Source of the DNA: Brevibacillus laterosporus LMG 15441
GTDB lineage: Bacteria; Bacillota; Bacilli; Brevibacillales; Brevibacillaceae
DNA length: 64,000 bases
Assembly (NCBI RefSeq): GCF_000219535.2
Contig: NZ_CP007806.1
Location: 4,318,547 to 4,382,546 of the forward strand
Direction of reading: 5' to 3'
In this document: in pieces, positions 34,756 to 42,852 of the stretch
How positions within the stretch are numbered: position 1 is the stretch's first letter
How the letters are laid out: the number at the start of each line of letters is the position of its first letter
The notes under the pieces: model-generated
Database searches by the model: none
What the model was told of the DNA's origin: nothing
The model's input: the letters and a program-made list of their open reading frames with translations, nothing else
Program-made: the position numbers and the translations under genes

Positions 34756-35952
34756 GTGGAAAAGAAACATCTCTTCCTTCTCTTTAGCATTATCTTTTTA
34801 ATGATGCTTGGCTTTGGAATTATTATCCCTATATTGCCTTTTTTCGTTACGGAAATCGGGGCGACCACAACGCAATTGGGGATATTATCTGCCAGCTATA
34901 ATATCATGCAATTTATATTTGCTCCCATCTGGGGACGCTTATCGGATCGCTATGGACGAAAGCCGTTTATCCTTTTAGCCCTATTTGGATTTTCTGCCAG
35001 CTTTATTCTATTTGGATTTTCAAGTAGCTATTACGAAATGCTGTTTTACCGTGTACTTGCTGGGATTACTTCCGCTGCGGGTATCCCAACCATCACAGCA
35101 ATGGTAGCAGATATTTTTCCGCCAAAGGAACGGGCAAAAGGAATGGGGATTGTAGGAGCAGGTGTAGGTCTTAGCTTCGTATTCGGTCCCGCGCTCGGCG
35201 GTATCCTAGGAGACGTTAGCTTGTCACTGCCATTCTTCGTTTCAGGAGGTCTAGCTTTTATTACATTCGTTTTTACATGGGTTTTACTTCCAGAAAGCTT
35301 GCCCAAGGAAAAGCGCGGTAAATACCTTAAGAAAAAGCCTATCAGTTCATTGGGAGCCATTTTTAGTAACCTAGGATTATTGTATCAGATCATGCTGGTT
35401 ACATCGCTTGCTTTTGCAGCGATGGAGACGGTCTTTGCTTTATACATATCATATGAATTCAATCTGACCTCCAAGGACATGGGCTATATGTTTCTTATCA
35501 TGGGCTTAATCTCTGCTAGTTTACAGGGTGGGATTGGCAAATTAGTAAAACGATTTGGTGAATCAAAATTGCTGGCTACAGGAATATTCTTTTATGTTCT
35601 AGGATTCTTCTGTGTTTTACTCGCTTCTACTTTCCTAGAATTTGCACTCACCCTTTGCTTATTTGGTCTAGGTCAAGGTATGATGCGAACTACGAACACC
35701 GCCATGATTTCGCAACGTACGCCCGATGGACAGGGGGCTACATCCGGGAACATGAGCGCCATGGATACCATGGGGAGAATTGCAGGTCCCATTTTAGCTG
35801 GGTGGCTCTTTACCTTCTCACATAGCTTGCCATTTATAATCAGTGGCATACTGTGCTTCGGTCTTTTAGCGATCTATGTAGGCAGAGTGCATCACCTGCC
35901 AGAACCAGAGCCAGAATCTGAGTCGGACGCGTATTCTCCCGCCTCTCAGTAA
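34756..35952 (+). CDS. MFS multidrug-type transporter
   Basis: A 398-residue, 12-helix major facilitator of the drug:proton antiporter-1 (Bmr/NorA/TetA) kind. Motif A GRLSDRYGRKPF follows helix 2, and motif C occurs as GAGVGLSFVFGPALGG in helix 5. The start is a GTG at 34756 behind AAGAGG; the upstream ATG-like frame start lacks a site. The C-terminus is an acidic Pro/Glu tail. It has its own promoter and terminator and no adjacent regulator. The substrate is unknown. Confidence 0.9.
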   Translation: MEKKHLFLLFSIIFLMMLGFGIIIPILPFFVTEIGATTTQLGILSASYNIMQFIFAPIWGRLSDRYGRKPFILLALFGFSASFILFGFSSSYYEMLFYRVLAGITSAAGIPTITAMVADIFPPKERAKGMGIVGAGVGLSFVFGPALGGILGDVSLSLPFFVSGGLAFITFVFTWVLLPESLPKEKRGKYLKKKPISSLGAIFSNLGLLYQIMLVTSLAFAAMETVFALYISYEFNLTSKDMGYMFLIMGLISASLQGGIGKLVKRFGESKLLATGIFFYVLGFFCVLLASTFLEFALTLCLFGLGQGMMRTTNTAMISQRTPDGQGATSGNMSAMDTMGRIAGPILAGWLFTFSHSLPFIISGILCFGLLAIYVGRVHHLPEPEPESESDAYSPASQ

Positions 35953-35976
35953 CCATTTCATTTTTTCTATACATAT

Positions 35977-36016
35977 AAAAGGAACGAGCTGGGATACACC
36001 AGTTGGTTCCTTTTTT
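35977..36016 (+). terminator. Terminator of the MFS gene
   Basis: AAAGGAAC...CTGG pairs with CCAG...GTTCCTTT around GATACA, followed by a T-run. Confidence 0.85.
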
Positions 36017-36125
36017 ATGCTTACAAACCTGTAAGCTTAGGGTAATCTGGATCGATGTTACGAAACACTGCATTTCCTTATAGTAAATTAGAGATGAGAT
36101 GACATCACAAAAGAAGGAGTAAGTA

Positions 36126-37160
36126 ATGAACGATTTCACACAAAAAGATCGGATCGATACCCTTGATTATCTTCGTGGTTTTGCTCTGATGGGTATTCTT
36201 CTTGTTAATATCTTGGCTTTAATGAAAGTACAATCAGCCCCTGTTAGCAGTGCAAATGCTTTTATTGAGCACATGCTTAACTTCACCGTAGAATCTCGTT
36301 TTTTTGCTATTTTCTCATTTTTATTTGGAGTAGGATTTTATATTTTTAAAAGCCGCTCTCAAGCAAAAGGGCACAAAAGTACATTGCTATTTATTCGCCG
36401 GTTGCTAGTCCTATTCGCGATTGGATATCTTCATCAGCTATTGCAGCCGGGAGAAGCATTATTCATCTATGCTATTTTTGGCTTTGTATTACTGCCTTTT
36501 TATCGTTTATCGGCCAAAAAAAATCTACTGCTTTCATTATTTCTGCTTATTCCTACCTCTATTTTGGGAGGAAAGATTCTTGTTGTTTTCCCATTATTTT
36601 TGTTAGGGCTTGCTATCGGACAATACGGAGTCTTCCGAAATATTCCAGACTTTATGCCCAAGATAAAGCAATGGCAAATGGTTTCTTTCATTCTCATGAT
36701 AGTCGGGCTTTTTGTTCAATATGTGCTCTTGACGAAAACAGCTTCAACTGACTTCGATGACTCCTATATTCATGCCTTACACAATTACAGCCTGTGCATT
36801 GTCTTTGTTGGACTCGTGATGGCTGTATTCTATGTAACTAGCATTATCCGCCTGCTACAGCAAACAACTGTGCAGAAATGGTTAGCTCCCTTAAAGTATT
36901 ACGGTCGCATGGCTTTAACGAACTATATCGGGCAAACTCTGATCATTATTGCGTTGCGTGATTTATGTAATCTTTCAGGCAAGCTGGGCCATTTGCAAAC
37001 TACGCTAATCTGTCTTGGTATTTATGCACTACAAATGCTAGCCAGCTACCTATGGTTGTCGATTTTTACCATGGGTCCACTGGAATGGGGCTGGCGTGTG
37101 TTGACGTATGGAACATTTACACCTCTGATAAAACGTAACAGCGAAAACGCATCCTGGTAG
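36126..37160 (+). CDS. DUF418-family membrane protein
   Basis: A 344-residue protein with about eight to ten transmembrane helices of the DUF418/YeiB type. The N-terminus reads RIDTLDYLRGFALMGILLVN, as in acyltransferase-3-like proteins, and the C-terminal hallmark is MGPLEWGWRVLTYGTF. Its role is unknown; relatives are linked to cell-envelope or osmotic functions. The ATG has AAGGAG upstream. The terminator stem overlaps its last codons. Confidence 0.88.
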   Translation: MNDFTQKDRIDTLDYLRGFALMGILLVNILALMKVQSAPVSSANAFIEHMLNFTVESRFFAIFSFLFGVGFYIFKSRSQAKGHKSTLLFIRRLLVLFAIGYLHQLLQPGEALFIYAIFGFVLLPFYRLSAKKNLLLSLFLLIPTSILGGKILVVFPLFLLGLAIGQYGVFRNIPDFMPKIKQWQMVSFILMIVGLFVQYVLLTKTASTDFDDSYIHALHNYSLCIVFVGLVMAVFYVTSIIRLLQQTTVQKWLAPLKYYGRMALTNYIGQTLIIIALRDLCNLSGKLGHLQTTLICLGIYALQMLASYLWLSIFTMGPLEWGWRVLTYGTFTPLIKRNSENASW

Positions 37161-37175
37161 TCGGATGCGTTTTCG
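37142..37175. terminator. Terminator overlapping the DUF418 stop codon
   Basis: CGAAAACGCATCC (37142-37154) pairs perfectly with GGATGCGTTTTCG (37163-37175); the stop codon is in the loop. Confidence 0.85.
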
Positions 37176-37219
37176 ATTATTATAAAGTTTCTCTCAAAGT
37201 TCTCCTCAGGCAATACACC

Positions 37220-38041
37220 TTACTTCCCTTTCTGAGGTGTGTTCTTATCCCCTTCAAATAGCACGTTGCCCGTATCTACATCATAGAAGGTGACCGTTGT
37301 ATAAGGTGGCGTACTGATCTTACCCGCGACATAAGGGTAGCTAATGACCATCGGATACATTTTATTTGCCTCTGGCTTGGTCTGTTTTACATATACTTTT
37401 AGCATTTCCCAGCTTTGTTCCGTATGATCCACAACTAAGCCATACCCAGGATTAGGAGCTTCTCCATAGGCAATCACATATAAATCACCCTGTTGATGAA
37501 CCCCGCGTTCTCCTTTAACGCTTTCGATAAAAGCTTTCTCCTCCGCGCTTAATTGCTCTTCTGTCAGTGTTTGGAAGGTAGAAGCAGGCTTCTCTCCCTG
37601 AACCACGGGTAGATTTGTAACCTGAATTTCATCCGTTTTACCATCCCACTTTACTTGTGCGGATAAGGATTCCATTGTCCAGCGCAGGGGCACATACACC
37701 TTGCCCTGATAAAGCACAGCTCCCTGCTCTACCTTTTGTTCTTTTCCATTCACCGTTACAGTAGATTTACCTGTCTGAAATATCAGAGATTTCTGTTGAA
37801 CCTTCAATTGATAGGTTCCTGCTTTTTCTGTGAGCTGACCGCCTGTTATATTACGTAATTCCTGTAGGTTAATCATTGTCCGTTGGTTAACACTAATCAA
37901 TGGTGAGTGTTTGATTACCTTCTGTTGATTTATCATAAGAGAAGTGGACACCGGTTTTACTGTTGCTTGAGCCATGCCTGGTATAGCTGAGCCTACAAGT
38001 GTAAGCCCCATTACGGCTACTGCTGTCGTTTTTCGTAACAT
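37220..38041 (-). CDS. Secreted protein with copper-amine-oxidase N-terminal domain
   Basis: A 273-residue exported protein. A signal peptide (about 1-26, ending in GMAQA) is followed by a copper-amine-oxidase-N-like stalk domain (about 30-150) with the repeated pattern VNGKEQKVEQGAVLYQGKVYVPLRW, common in Paenibacillaceae surface proteins. The C-terminal half has a beta-rich region (GYGLVVDHTEQSWEMLKVYV, TVTFYDVDTGNVLFEG) I cannot assign. No catalytic oxidase domain is present. The ATG has AAGGGATTG upstream. Confidence 0.83.
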   Translation of the reverse strand: MLRKTTAVAVMGLTLVGSAIPGMAQATVKPVSTSLMINQQKVIKHSPLISVNQRTMINLQELRNITGGQLTEKAGTYQLKVQQKSLIFQTGKSTVTVNGKEQKVEQGAVLYQGKVYVPLRWTMESLSAQVKWDGKTDEIQVTNLPVVQGEKPASTFQTLTEEQLSAEEKAFIESVKGERGVHQQGDLYVIAYGEAPNPGYGLVVDHTEQSWEMLKVYVKQTKPEANKMYPMVISYPYVAGKISTPPYTTVTFYDVDTGNVLFEGDKNTPQKGK

Positions 38042-38241
38042 TTGTACTCAATCCCTTCGCTTTTTTCGTCAGGTTCCGCTATTGTTACTTTGTTCATTTT
38101 TCTTATGCTACTTGTTTGACTTAAAGATTCCCCATAATGTTTCATTTTCTTACCTACATCTTATTATCTTTTTTTCGCTTCATGCTGATATTACTATTTA
38201 CCCATAATTTTTACCAATTGGCTACATAAATAAGGCAAATG
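38042..38241. other. Divergent intergenic region
   Basis: AT-rich promoter DNA between the secreted protein gene and the DUF3050 gene; apart from the FNR/CRP-like palindrome at 38242-38257 I see no feature. Confidence 0.4.
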
Positions 38242-38257
38242 AGTGACAATTGTCACA
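38242..38257. promoter_or_regulatory. FNR/CRP-type palindrome
   Basis: AGTGACAATTGTCACA contains the perfect palindrome GTGACAATTGTCAC and matches the TGTGA-N6-TCACA pattern of the CRP/FNR family except at the first base. It lies about 90 bases ahead of the DUF3050 start codon, with a GATAAT box at 38286-38291 between. Confidence 0.5.
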
Positions 38258-38345
38258 CTGCTATTTTGCCTATTTTTATTTATGCGATAATTATAGGTAC
38301 GAAGAAGATTTTACCAACTAAGCTCGATAACAAAGGAGTTTTCAA

Positions 38346-39107
38346 ATGACAACACTTATGTCCATGCCAAAGGTTGACGTGGTTCGCCAACAACTGATTT
38401 CTCATCCAATTTCGATTGCTATGCAGACACCGGAAAGCGTTCGTACCTTTATGGAACACCATGTGTTCGCTGTATGGGATTTTATGAGTTTATTAAAACG
38501 TTTACAATTAGATGTAACTTGCACAAGTGTACCTTGGCTTCCTGCTCCTCATGCTGCATATGCTCGTTTCATTAATGAAATTGTACTCGGAGAAGAAACT
38601 GATGAAGATGGCAATGGCGGCTTTACCAGTCACTTTGAGCTGTACTTGCAGGCTATGAAGGAAGTAGGGGCTGATACATCTAAGATCGAGCATTTTCTGG
38701 GGCTGCTAGAAAAGGGTACCTCTCCTGATGAAGCTCTAGCATTATGCAACGCTCCTGACAGTGTACAGCGTTTTGTAAAACAAACTCTTCACTTGGCTAA
38801 AGAGGGGGGAACCCACGAGGTTTGTGCTGCCTTTTTCTTTGGTCGTGAAGATATTATACCAGACATGTTTCAGGTACTTGTACAGGAATTGACCTCCAAA
38901 GGAGAAGCTCCTGCTTGCCTGTTGTATTATCTAAATCGTCACATTGAGCTAGATGGAGATGAACATGGACCTTTAGCTGAAAAACTTCTTGCTTCTCTTT
39001 GTAAAGAAGATGCCCAAAAATGGAAAGAAGCAGAAGCAACAGCTATTCAATCCCTTACCAGCCGCATTTCCTTATGGGATGGTGTTCTAGCAGATATTCA
39101 AAAATAA
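38346..39107 (+). CDS. DUF3050-family heme-oxygenase-like protein
   Basis: A 253-residue helical protein of the DUF3050 family, which has the heme-oxygenase-like fold shared with diiron oxidases. Candidate metal ligands are in FMEHHVFAVWDFM (about residues 37-49), FFFGREDIIPDMF and LNRHIELDGDEHGPLAEKLL. The reaction is unknown. The ATG has AAAGGAG upstream. The gene is preceded by an FNR/CRP-like site and converges on a Fur-controlled siderophore ATPase gene, so oxygen- or iron-linked control is plausible. Confidence 0.83.
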   Translation: MTTLMSMPKVDVVRQQLISHPISIAMQTPESVRTFMEHHVFAVWDFMSLLKRLQLDVTCTSVPWLPAPHAAYARFINEIVLGEETDEDGNGGFTSHFELYLQAMKEVGADTSKIEHFLGLLEKGTSPDEALALCNAPDSVQRFVKQTLHLAKEGGTHEVCAAFFFGREDIIPDMFQVLVQELTSKGEAPACLLYYLNRHIELDGDEHGPLAEKLLASLCKEDAQKWKEAEATAIQSLTSRISLWDGVLADIQK

Positions 39108-39166
39108 TTCTTTTGGGGGACTCACACTCTCCTGTAACGGGGTTATGTAGGAAATCCTTTACAAAA

Positions 39167-39211
39167 AAAGAGCTTGTCACCTCTTCATTTTTTCGAGGAA
39201 ACAAGCTCTTT
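39167..39211. terminator. Bidirectional terminator
   Basis: AAAGAGCTTGT (39167-39177) pairs perfectly with ACAAGCTCTTT (39201-39211), with CCTC/GAGG nested in the loop. It lies between two convergent genes. Confidence 0.85.
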
Positions 39212-39242
39212 GCTTTTGAGATTCTTCTGGTGATCTGTGGTG

Positions 39243-40109
39243 CTAACGCGCTACAGCCAAGGTCGCGTTCTCTTCATTTGAATCTAAAATGACACTATCT
39301 TTCTTTGGTTTACCAGAAACACTTCCTGAAGCCAATCCGTATGGAATGCATAGAGGAACACCGCTGCGAGGGTCTGGAATAATGTCAGCCTCAATGCCAA
39401 ATACATCCCACAGCATTTGATGCGTCATGACCTCAGCAGGGGTCCCTTGAGCCATTACTTTCCCTTTTTTAATAGCGATAACATGATCGGCATAACGAGT
39501 AGCATGGTTTAGATCGTGAACAACCATAACAATCGTACGCTTCTCTTCTGTATTTAACTTAGCTAGGAGCTGTAACACTTCTAATTGGTGAGCCATGTCA
39601 AGGAACGTCGTTGGTTCGTCCAAGAACAAAATATCCGTCTGCTGGGCTAACGCCATTGCAATCCATGCACGTTGACGCTGACCACCTGACAATTGGTCGA
39701 CTCCTCTTGTAGCAAACTCATTGATACCGGTAACTTCCAGTGCCCATTGTACAATGTTTTTATCCTCTGGCGTCATGCTCCCCATACCCTTTTGATGAGG
39801 GAAGCGTCCATAAGAAACCAATTCTTCTACAGTAAGTCCATCCGGAGCTACTGGATTTTGCGGCAGAATAGCTAAATCCTTGGCTACTTTGCGAGTATCC
39901 TGTTGGTGAATGGATTTACCATCCAAGAAGACTCCACCTTTTTTCGGTTTCAAAAGACGTGCCATCGTTTTTAGAATGGTAGACTTACCTGATCCATTTG
40001 CACCGACCAGAGCAATGATTTTTCCATCAGGTAATGATATGTTTAAGTCTTCCACAATGAGATTATCATTATAGCCAATGTTTAACTGTTGTGTATGTAA
40101 GCGAACCAT
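39243..40109 (-). CDS. Iron-siderophore ABC transporter ATPase (FecE/YusV-like)
   Basis: A 288-residue ABC ATPase of the iron-chelate import class. Walker [10 protein letters not shown] is at about 36-44, the signature [10 protein letters not shown] at about 141, Walker [10 protein letters not shown] at about 159 and the switch His in VVHDLNH. No permease or binding protein is encoded nearby; in Bacillus subtilis the orphan ATPase YusV serves several siderophore importers, and the same may hold here. The ATG at 40107-40109 follows AAAGGAAG; the TTG nine codons earlier lacks a site. A Fur box (40170-40190) lies 60 bases upstream. Confidence 0.92.
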   Translation of the reverse strand: MVRLHTQQLNIGYNDNLIVEDLNISLPDGKIIALVGANGSGKSTILKTMARLLKPKKGGVFLDGKSIHQQDTRKVAKDLAILPQNPVAPDGLTVEELVSYGRFPHQKGMGSMTPEDKNIVQWALEVTGINEFATRGVDQLSGGQRQRAWIAMALAQQTDILFLDEPTTFLDMAHQLEVLQLLAKLNTEEKRTIVMVVHDLNHATRYADHVIAIKKGKVMAQGTPAEVMTHQMLWDVFGIEADIIPDPRSGVPLCIPYGLASGSVSGKPKKDSVILDSNEENATLAVAR

Positions 40110-40169
40110 GATCATCTTCCTTTCGATGTCACGCAATAATATCCTGAATGATAGTACCTTCCCTTAAAA

Positions 40170-40190
40170 TGATATTGGTTCTCATTATCA
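40170..40190. promoter_or_regulatory. Fur box
   Basis: On the minus strand the site reads TGATAATGAGAACCAATATCA, close to the Bacillus Fur pattern TGATAATNATTATCA in its extended form. Its position upstream of an iron-import ATPase supports the call. Confidence 0.7.
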
Positions 40191-40281
40191 TTGTCAAACA
40201 TTTTCTATAAAAAAACCAATTAACAAGGGCATTGTTAGCTGCCAAGCAGACTAACATTCACCTTATTAACTGGTTTTTTCG

Positions 40282-40908
40282 TTACGCCGCACTGTGTGCC
40301 AGCTTCGTTTGTTTTTCTTTTGTACCATATTCGTAGGTCCATGTAACCACTTTACCAGCGATTGAAACTGCTAGAAGCGTGTACAAGACTTGAGGTATTG
40401 GCAAGAAAAATAACGAAAGCAATAACACAAGGACGTCAAATATTAATAAAACGGTACCTACTGACATACCCGTCCACTTACTTATGAATAGAGACAAAAT
40501 ATCGTCTCCACCTGTTGCCCCACCGAATCTAAGAACCAATCCTAGACCGAAGCCTGTGCTGATTCCAGATAATAAAACAGCGAGCAACATGGCATTGCTA
40601 AAGTCAAATACTAGCGGCGAAAAACGCTCACATAGTTCATAGAAAAAGGAAAACGATGTCGCTGCTACAATGGTATTAATCAAAAACTTACGTCCCTTGA
40701 TCATCATTGCAACTAAAATGACTGGAATGTCTAATGCTAGCATCGTAATAGACGGTGACCAATCAAAAGCGTATTTTCCAAGTAATGATAACCCCACAAA
40801 TCCACCTTCACTTAAATTATTCTGAAAGTTGATGTGGTAATAGCTAAAGGCCAATAAAAAAGTTCCCAGTAAAATCATGAAGGTTTGTTGGTATGGTTTT
40901 GTCCTCAT
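40282..40908 (-). CDS. YitT-family membrane protein
   Basis: A 208-residue protein with five to six transmembrane helices, matching the YitT/DUF161 N-terminal part (SEGGFVGLSLLGKYAF, GISTGFGLGLVLRFGGATGGDDI with the Gly-rich conserved box). Full YitT proteins are about 280 residues and add a soluble C-terminal domain that is absent here, as in shorter family members. The function is unknown. The ATG at 40906-40908 follows AAGAGGAAG. An unusual leader with a short ORF and four mutually pairing segments precedes it (40914-41106), which suggests control of translation. Confidence 0.85.
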   Translation of the reverse strand: MRTKPYQQTFMILLGTFLLAFSYYHINFQNNLSEGGFVGLSLLGKYAFDWSPSITMLALDIPVILVAMMIKGRKFLINTIVAATSFSFFYELCERFSPLVFDFSNAMLLAVLLSGISTGFGLGLVLRFGGATGGDDILSLFISKWTGMSVGTVLLIFDVLVLLLSLFFLPIPQVLYTLLAVSIAGKVVTWTYEYGTKEKQTKLAHSAA

Positions 40909-40913
40909 CGAGG

Positions 40914-41106
40914 CTTCCTCTTTTCGTAGTTAGTTAGTCACTTTCTCCACTAACTACGAAGCAGGTCCTGACAGGATCGCTTGCTTGTATCATAAAGCAT
41001 CTCTCTTTCGTAGTTAGTGTTCACAGATCAAGAGTGGAACGCTCTAACTACTACGCTACGTATCTGAGAGATCAAACCGTTTCCAGATTGTCCTTCGCGG
41101 TAACAT
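40914..41106 (-). promoter_or_regulatory. Attenuator-like leader with alternative hairpins
   Basis: In order on the minus strand: leader ORF (41106-41056), segment 1 GTAGTTAG (41051-41044), segment 2 ACTAACTACGAA (41018-41007), segment 3 TTCGTAGTTAGT (40960-40949), segment 4 ACTAACTACGAA (40934-40923), then AAGAGGAAG and the start codon. Segments 1:2 (8 pairs) and 3:4 (12 pairs) or 2:3 (12 pairs) can form, but not both. No T-run follows, so control would act on translation, as in erm and cat leaders. A TATAAT box lies at 41148-41143. Confidence 0.7.
41056..41106 (-). CDS. 16-residue leader peptide of the YitT-family gene
   Basis: The ORF encodes MLPRRTIWKRFDLSDT and starts at an ATG 10 bases after AAAGGA. 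Its stop codon is 4 bases before pairing segment 1, so a ribosome halted near the end of the ORF would cover segment 1 and let segments 2 and 3 pair. The peptide is basic in the middle (RRTIWKR); what would stall translation is unknown. Confidence 0.5.
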   Translation of the reverse strand: MLPRRTIWKRFDLSDT

Positions 41107-41142
41107 CACTATCCGATCCTTTCATTGTAAAGTTACATTTTC

Positions 41143-41148
41143 ATTATA
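41143..41148 (-). promoter_or_regulatory. -10 box of the YitT-family leader transcript
   Basis: TATAAT on the minus strand, with a possible -35 (TTGATT) 19 bases upstream. Transcription would begin near 41136, giving a leader of about 230 bases. Confidence 0.5.
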
Positions 41149-41226
41149 ACATAAAAATCGCTTCATGAATCAAACAAGTGGTAATATAGGCTCTTTTTTT
41201 ATATTTTTTCTACATGATTACACACT

Positions 41227-42014
41227 TTAAAAAAGTGATACAGACAAGATAAATTGACCTAACATAACAACTAAAGGAATGGTAACGAAGCTGATAATTG
41301 TGGAACTAACGGTCGCCATCGCTCCTAAATCTTCATCAGCCGCGTATTTGGCGAATAACATGGAGGCTAGCGTCATCGTAGGCATTGCTGCCATCACTAA
41401 AGTAACTTGGCTAATCTCTGTCGCTAAGTGAAAGCTCCAAAGCAAACCAGCAACAATGACTGGATACAAGAAAAGCTTAACAAGCATAGACAAACTTAAA
41501 ATGGGGAGTGCTTGTGCTGTTTGTTGTTTACGTACCAACAGATCGGGAATTAATAAACCGACTTCAAAACCATAACACCGATTGTCCAGAGCACCAGATC
41601 AAGCCCAGCATCGTAGACTGCCGCAAGCAGTCCCCCTGTCGGTCCGAACAGCCCGACACACAAAGGAAGCCCGATAAATCCGGTATTGCCCAGTCCAGCA
41701 ATAAAGGAAAATTCTTTTCGCTTATTGATCGGCACCTTACATAGGACTGCAAATAAAAAAGCAAGAAGCATTCCAAGACAGCTTAGACCAACAGCAATAA
41801 AAAAGATGAGAAAAATATGATGCAAGAGTTGCTGGTTCATCTGTGTGTGAAAAATTCCGTTGAGAATGATGCATGGAACGGCTACATTGATAACAATGGT
41901 AATCAACAATTGGCGAGCATCAGCAGTGACTGGTTTCATTCGACCAATCATTGCCCCTATTCCAATAATGACAGCCATCATACCCACAGATGAGAACAAT
42001 GGTGCAAGGGCCAA
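41227..42014 (-). pseudogene. AEC-family transporter gene, broken by frameshift and deletion
   Basis: Two adjacent ORFs in different frames make up one auxin-efflux-carrier-like transporter. The first (42014-41550) gives the N-terminal five helices, with the typical YDAGLDLVLWTIGVMVL; the second (about 41590-41227) gives the C-terminal helices (SMLVKLFLYPVIVAGLL, TVSSTIISFVTIPLVVML). The reading frame changes near 41550-41590. The joined product would be roughly 260 residues, some 40-50 short of the usual 300-320, so the helix 6/7 region appears deleted as well. The start is a TTG behind AGGAGGG. An assembly error cannot be excluded for the frameshift, but would not explain the missing segment. 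Confidence 0.75.
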
Positions 42015-42075
42015 GCGAATTTCCCTCCTGTTACACTAATAGTATGGTGAAATTCAAAGATTATGTCTGATGCTC

Positions 42076-42519
42076 CTAAGACATTTGCCCAGGTTCTGTC
42101 TCCAGTAATAACCATTGCAAATCTACGTTCTCTTTTTGCTCGCAGGTTTGCAACAAATCCCCAAGTAAAGGAATGGCCTTTTCAAGTGAAATAGCCCAAT
42201 CTGCTGGTACTGGCAGCCCTTCGCCTTCTACGGTGATGATTCTTCCCGCCACTTCCGCATCACCCTGCTTCGTGGTTAGTACATAATGACTGATGTCACG
42301 TGCATACTCTTTCCATTGAATTAAGACGTATCCTTCATCACCGCCCGACACAACCAAATCAACATGGTCGCCATAGGCAGCATGTACCAACGTTCTCATT
42401 TTCCCATCCAAGCTCGCAATTTCTCGCAGCACCTCGTGCCAAGACACATGTTTTCTTTCTTCTTTGCGTTCATCTGTGTACATGCGCCAATCGTTCAATC
42501 GCCTCGCCCCTTTATTCAT
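42076..42519 (-). CDS. Conserved hypothetical protein
   Basis: A 147-residue soluble protein, acidic and Trp-containing, without membrane segments. Strand-rich stretches (HVDLVVSGGDEGYVLIQW, EVAGRIITVEGEG) alternate with helices (ISLEKAIPLLGDLLQTCEQ). I recognise no family. The start at 42519 is uncertain; a TTG eight codons later has GGGGCGAGG close by. It is transcribed toward the AEC pseudogene and may be its operon partner. Confidence 0.6.
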   Translation of the reverse strand: MNKGARRLNDWRMYTDERKEERKHVSWHEVLREIASLDGKMRTLVHAAYGDHVDLVVSGGDEGYVLIQWKEYARDISHYVLTTKQGDAEVAGRIITVEGEGLPVPADWAISLEKAIPLLGDLLQTCEQKENVDLQWLLLETEPGQMS

Positions 42520-42552
42520 TATGTTCAACCTTATAAAAGTAATATTGTTCAA

Positions 42553-42837
42553 AATAATCCAACATCAGTAACAGATATTATCTTCGACTCTGCTTTTTTC
42601 ATTTTAGCTGTTTGTCAAAAGATATCCTTTATTTTAGCATATCGAAGCAAGCTCTCCTGTACAAAAATGCGAAGAATGCACATGTTTGTAAATGTATTCG
42701 CTTTCATTCATGAAAAAACGCTTATAATTGTGAAAAGAAGAACTTTATCGAAAATCTGTCAAAATTATAAGCATTTGTATCAACATTTTTGGTTTACCAT
42801 GATGGTTGTAACAAACACTAAAACAGCTTAGAAAAAC
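42553..42837. other. Divergent promoter region
   Basis: About 285 AT-rich bases between a minus-strand hypothetical gene and the FUSC-type gene. A frame is open on the plus strand but has no ribosome binding site; I see no other structure. Confidence 0.35.
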
Positions 42838-42852
42838 AAGGAGGTGAGTTCC

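Noticed and set aside
41093..41106. ACCGCG in the YitT leader resembling the end of a T-box sequence
   Set aside because: It lies at the very start of the transcript, the rest of the T-box consensus fits poorly, and there is no specifier stem or terminator.
42364..42831. 155-codon plus-strand ORF
   Set aside because: It is antisense to a hypothetical gene for part of its length, lacks a ribosome binding site and has an unlikely composition.
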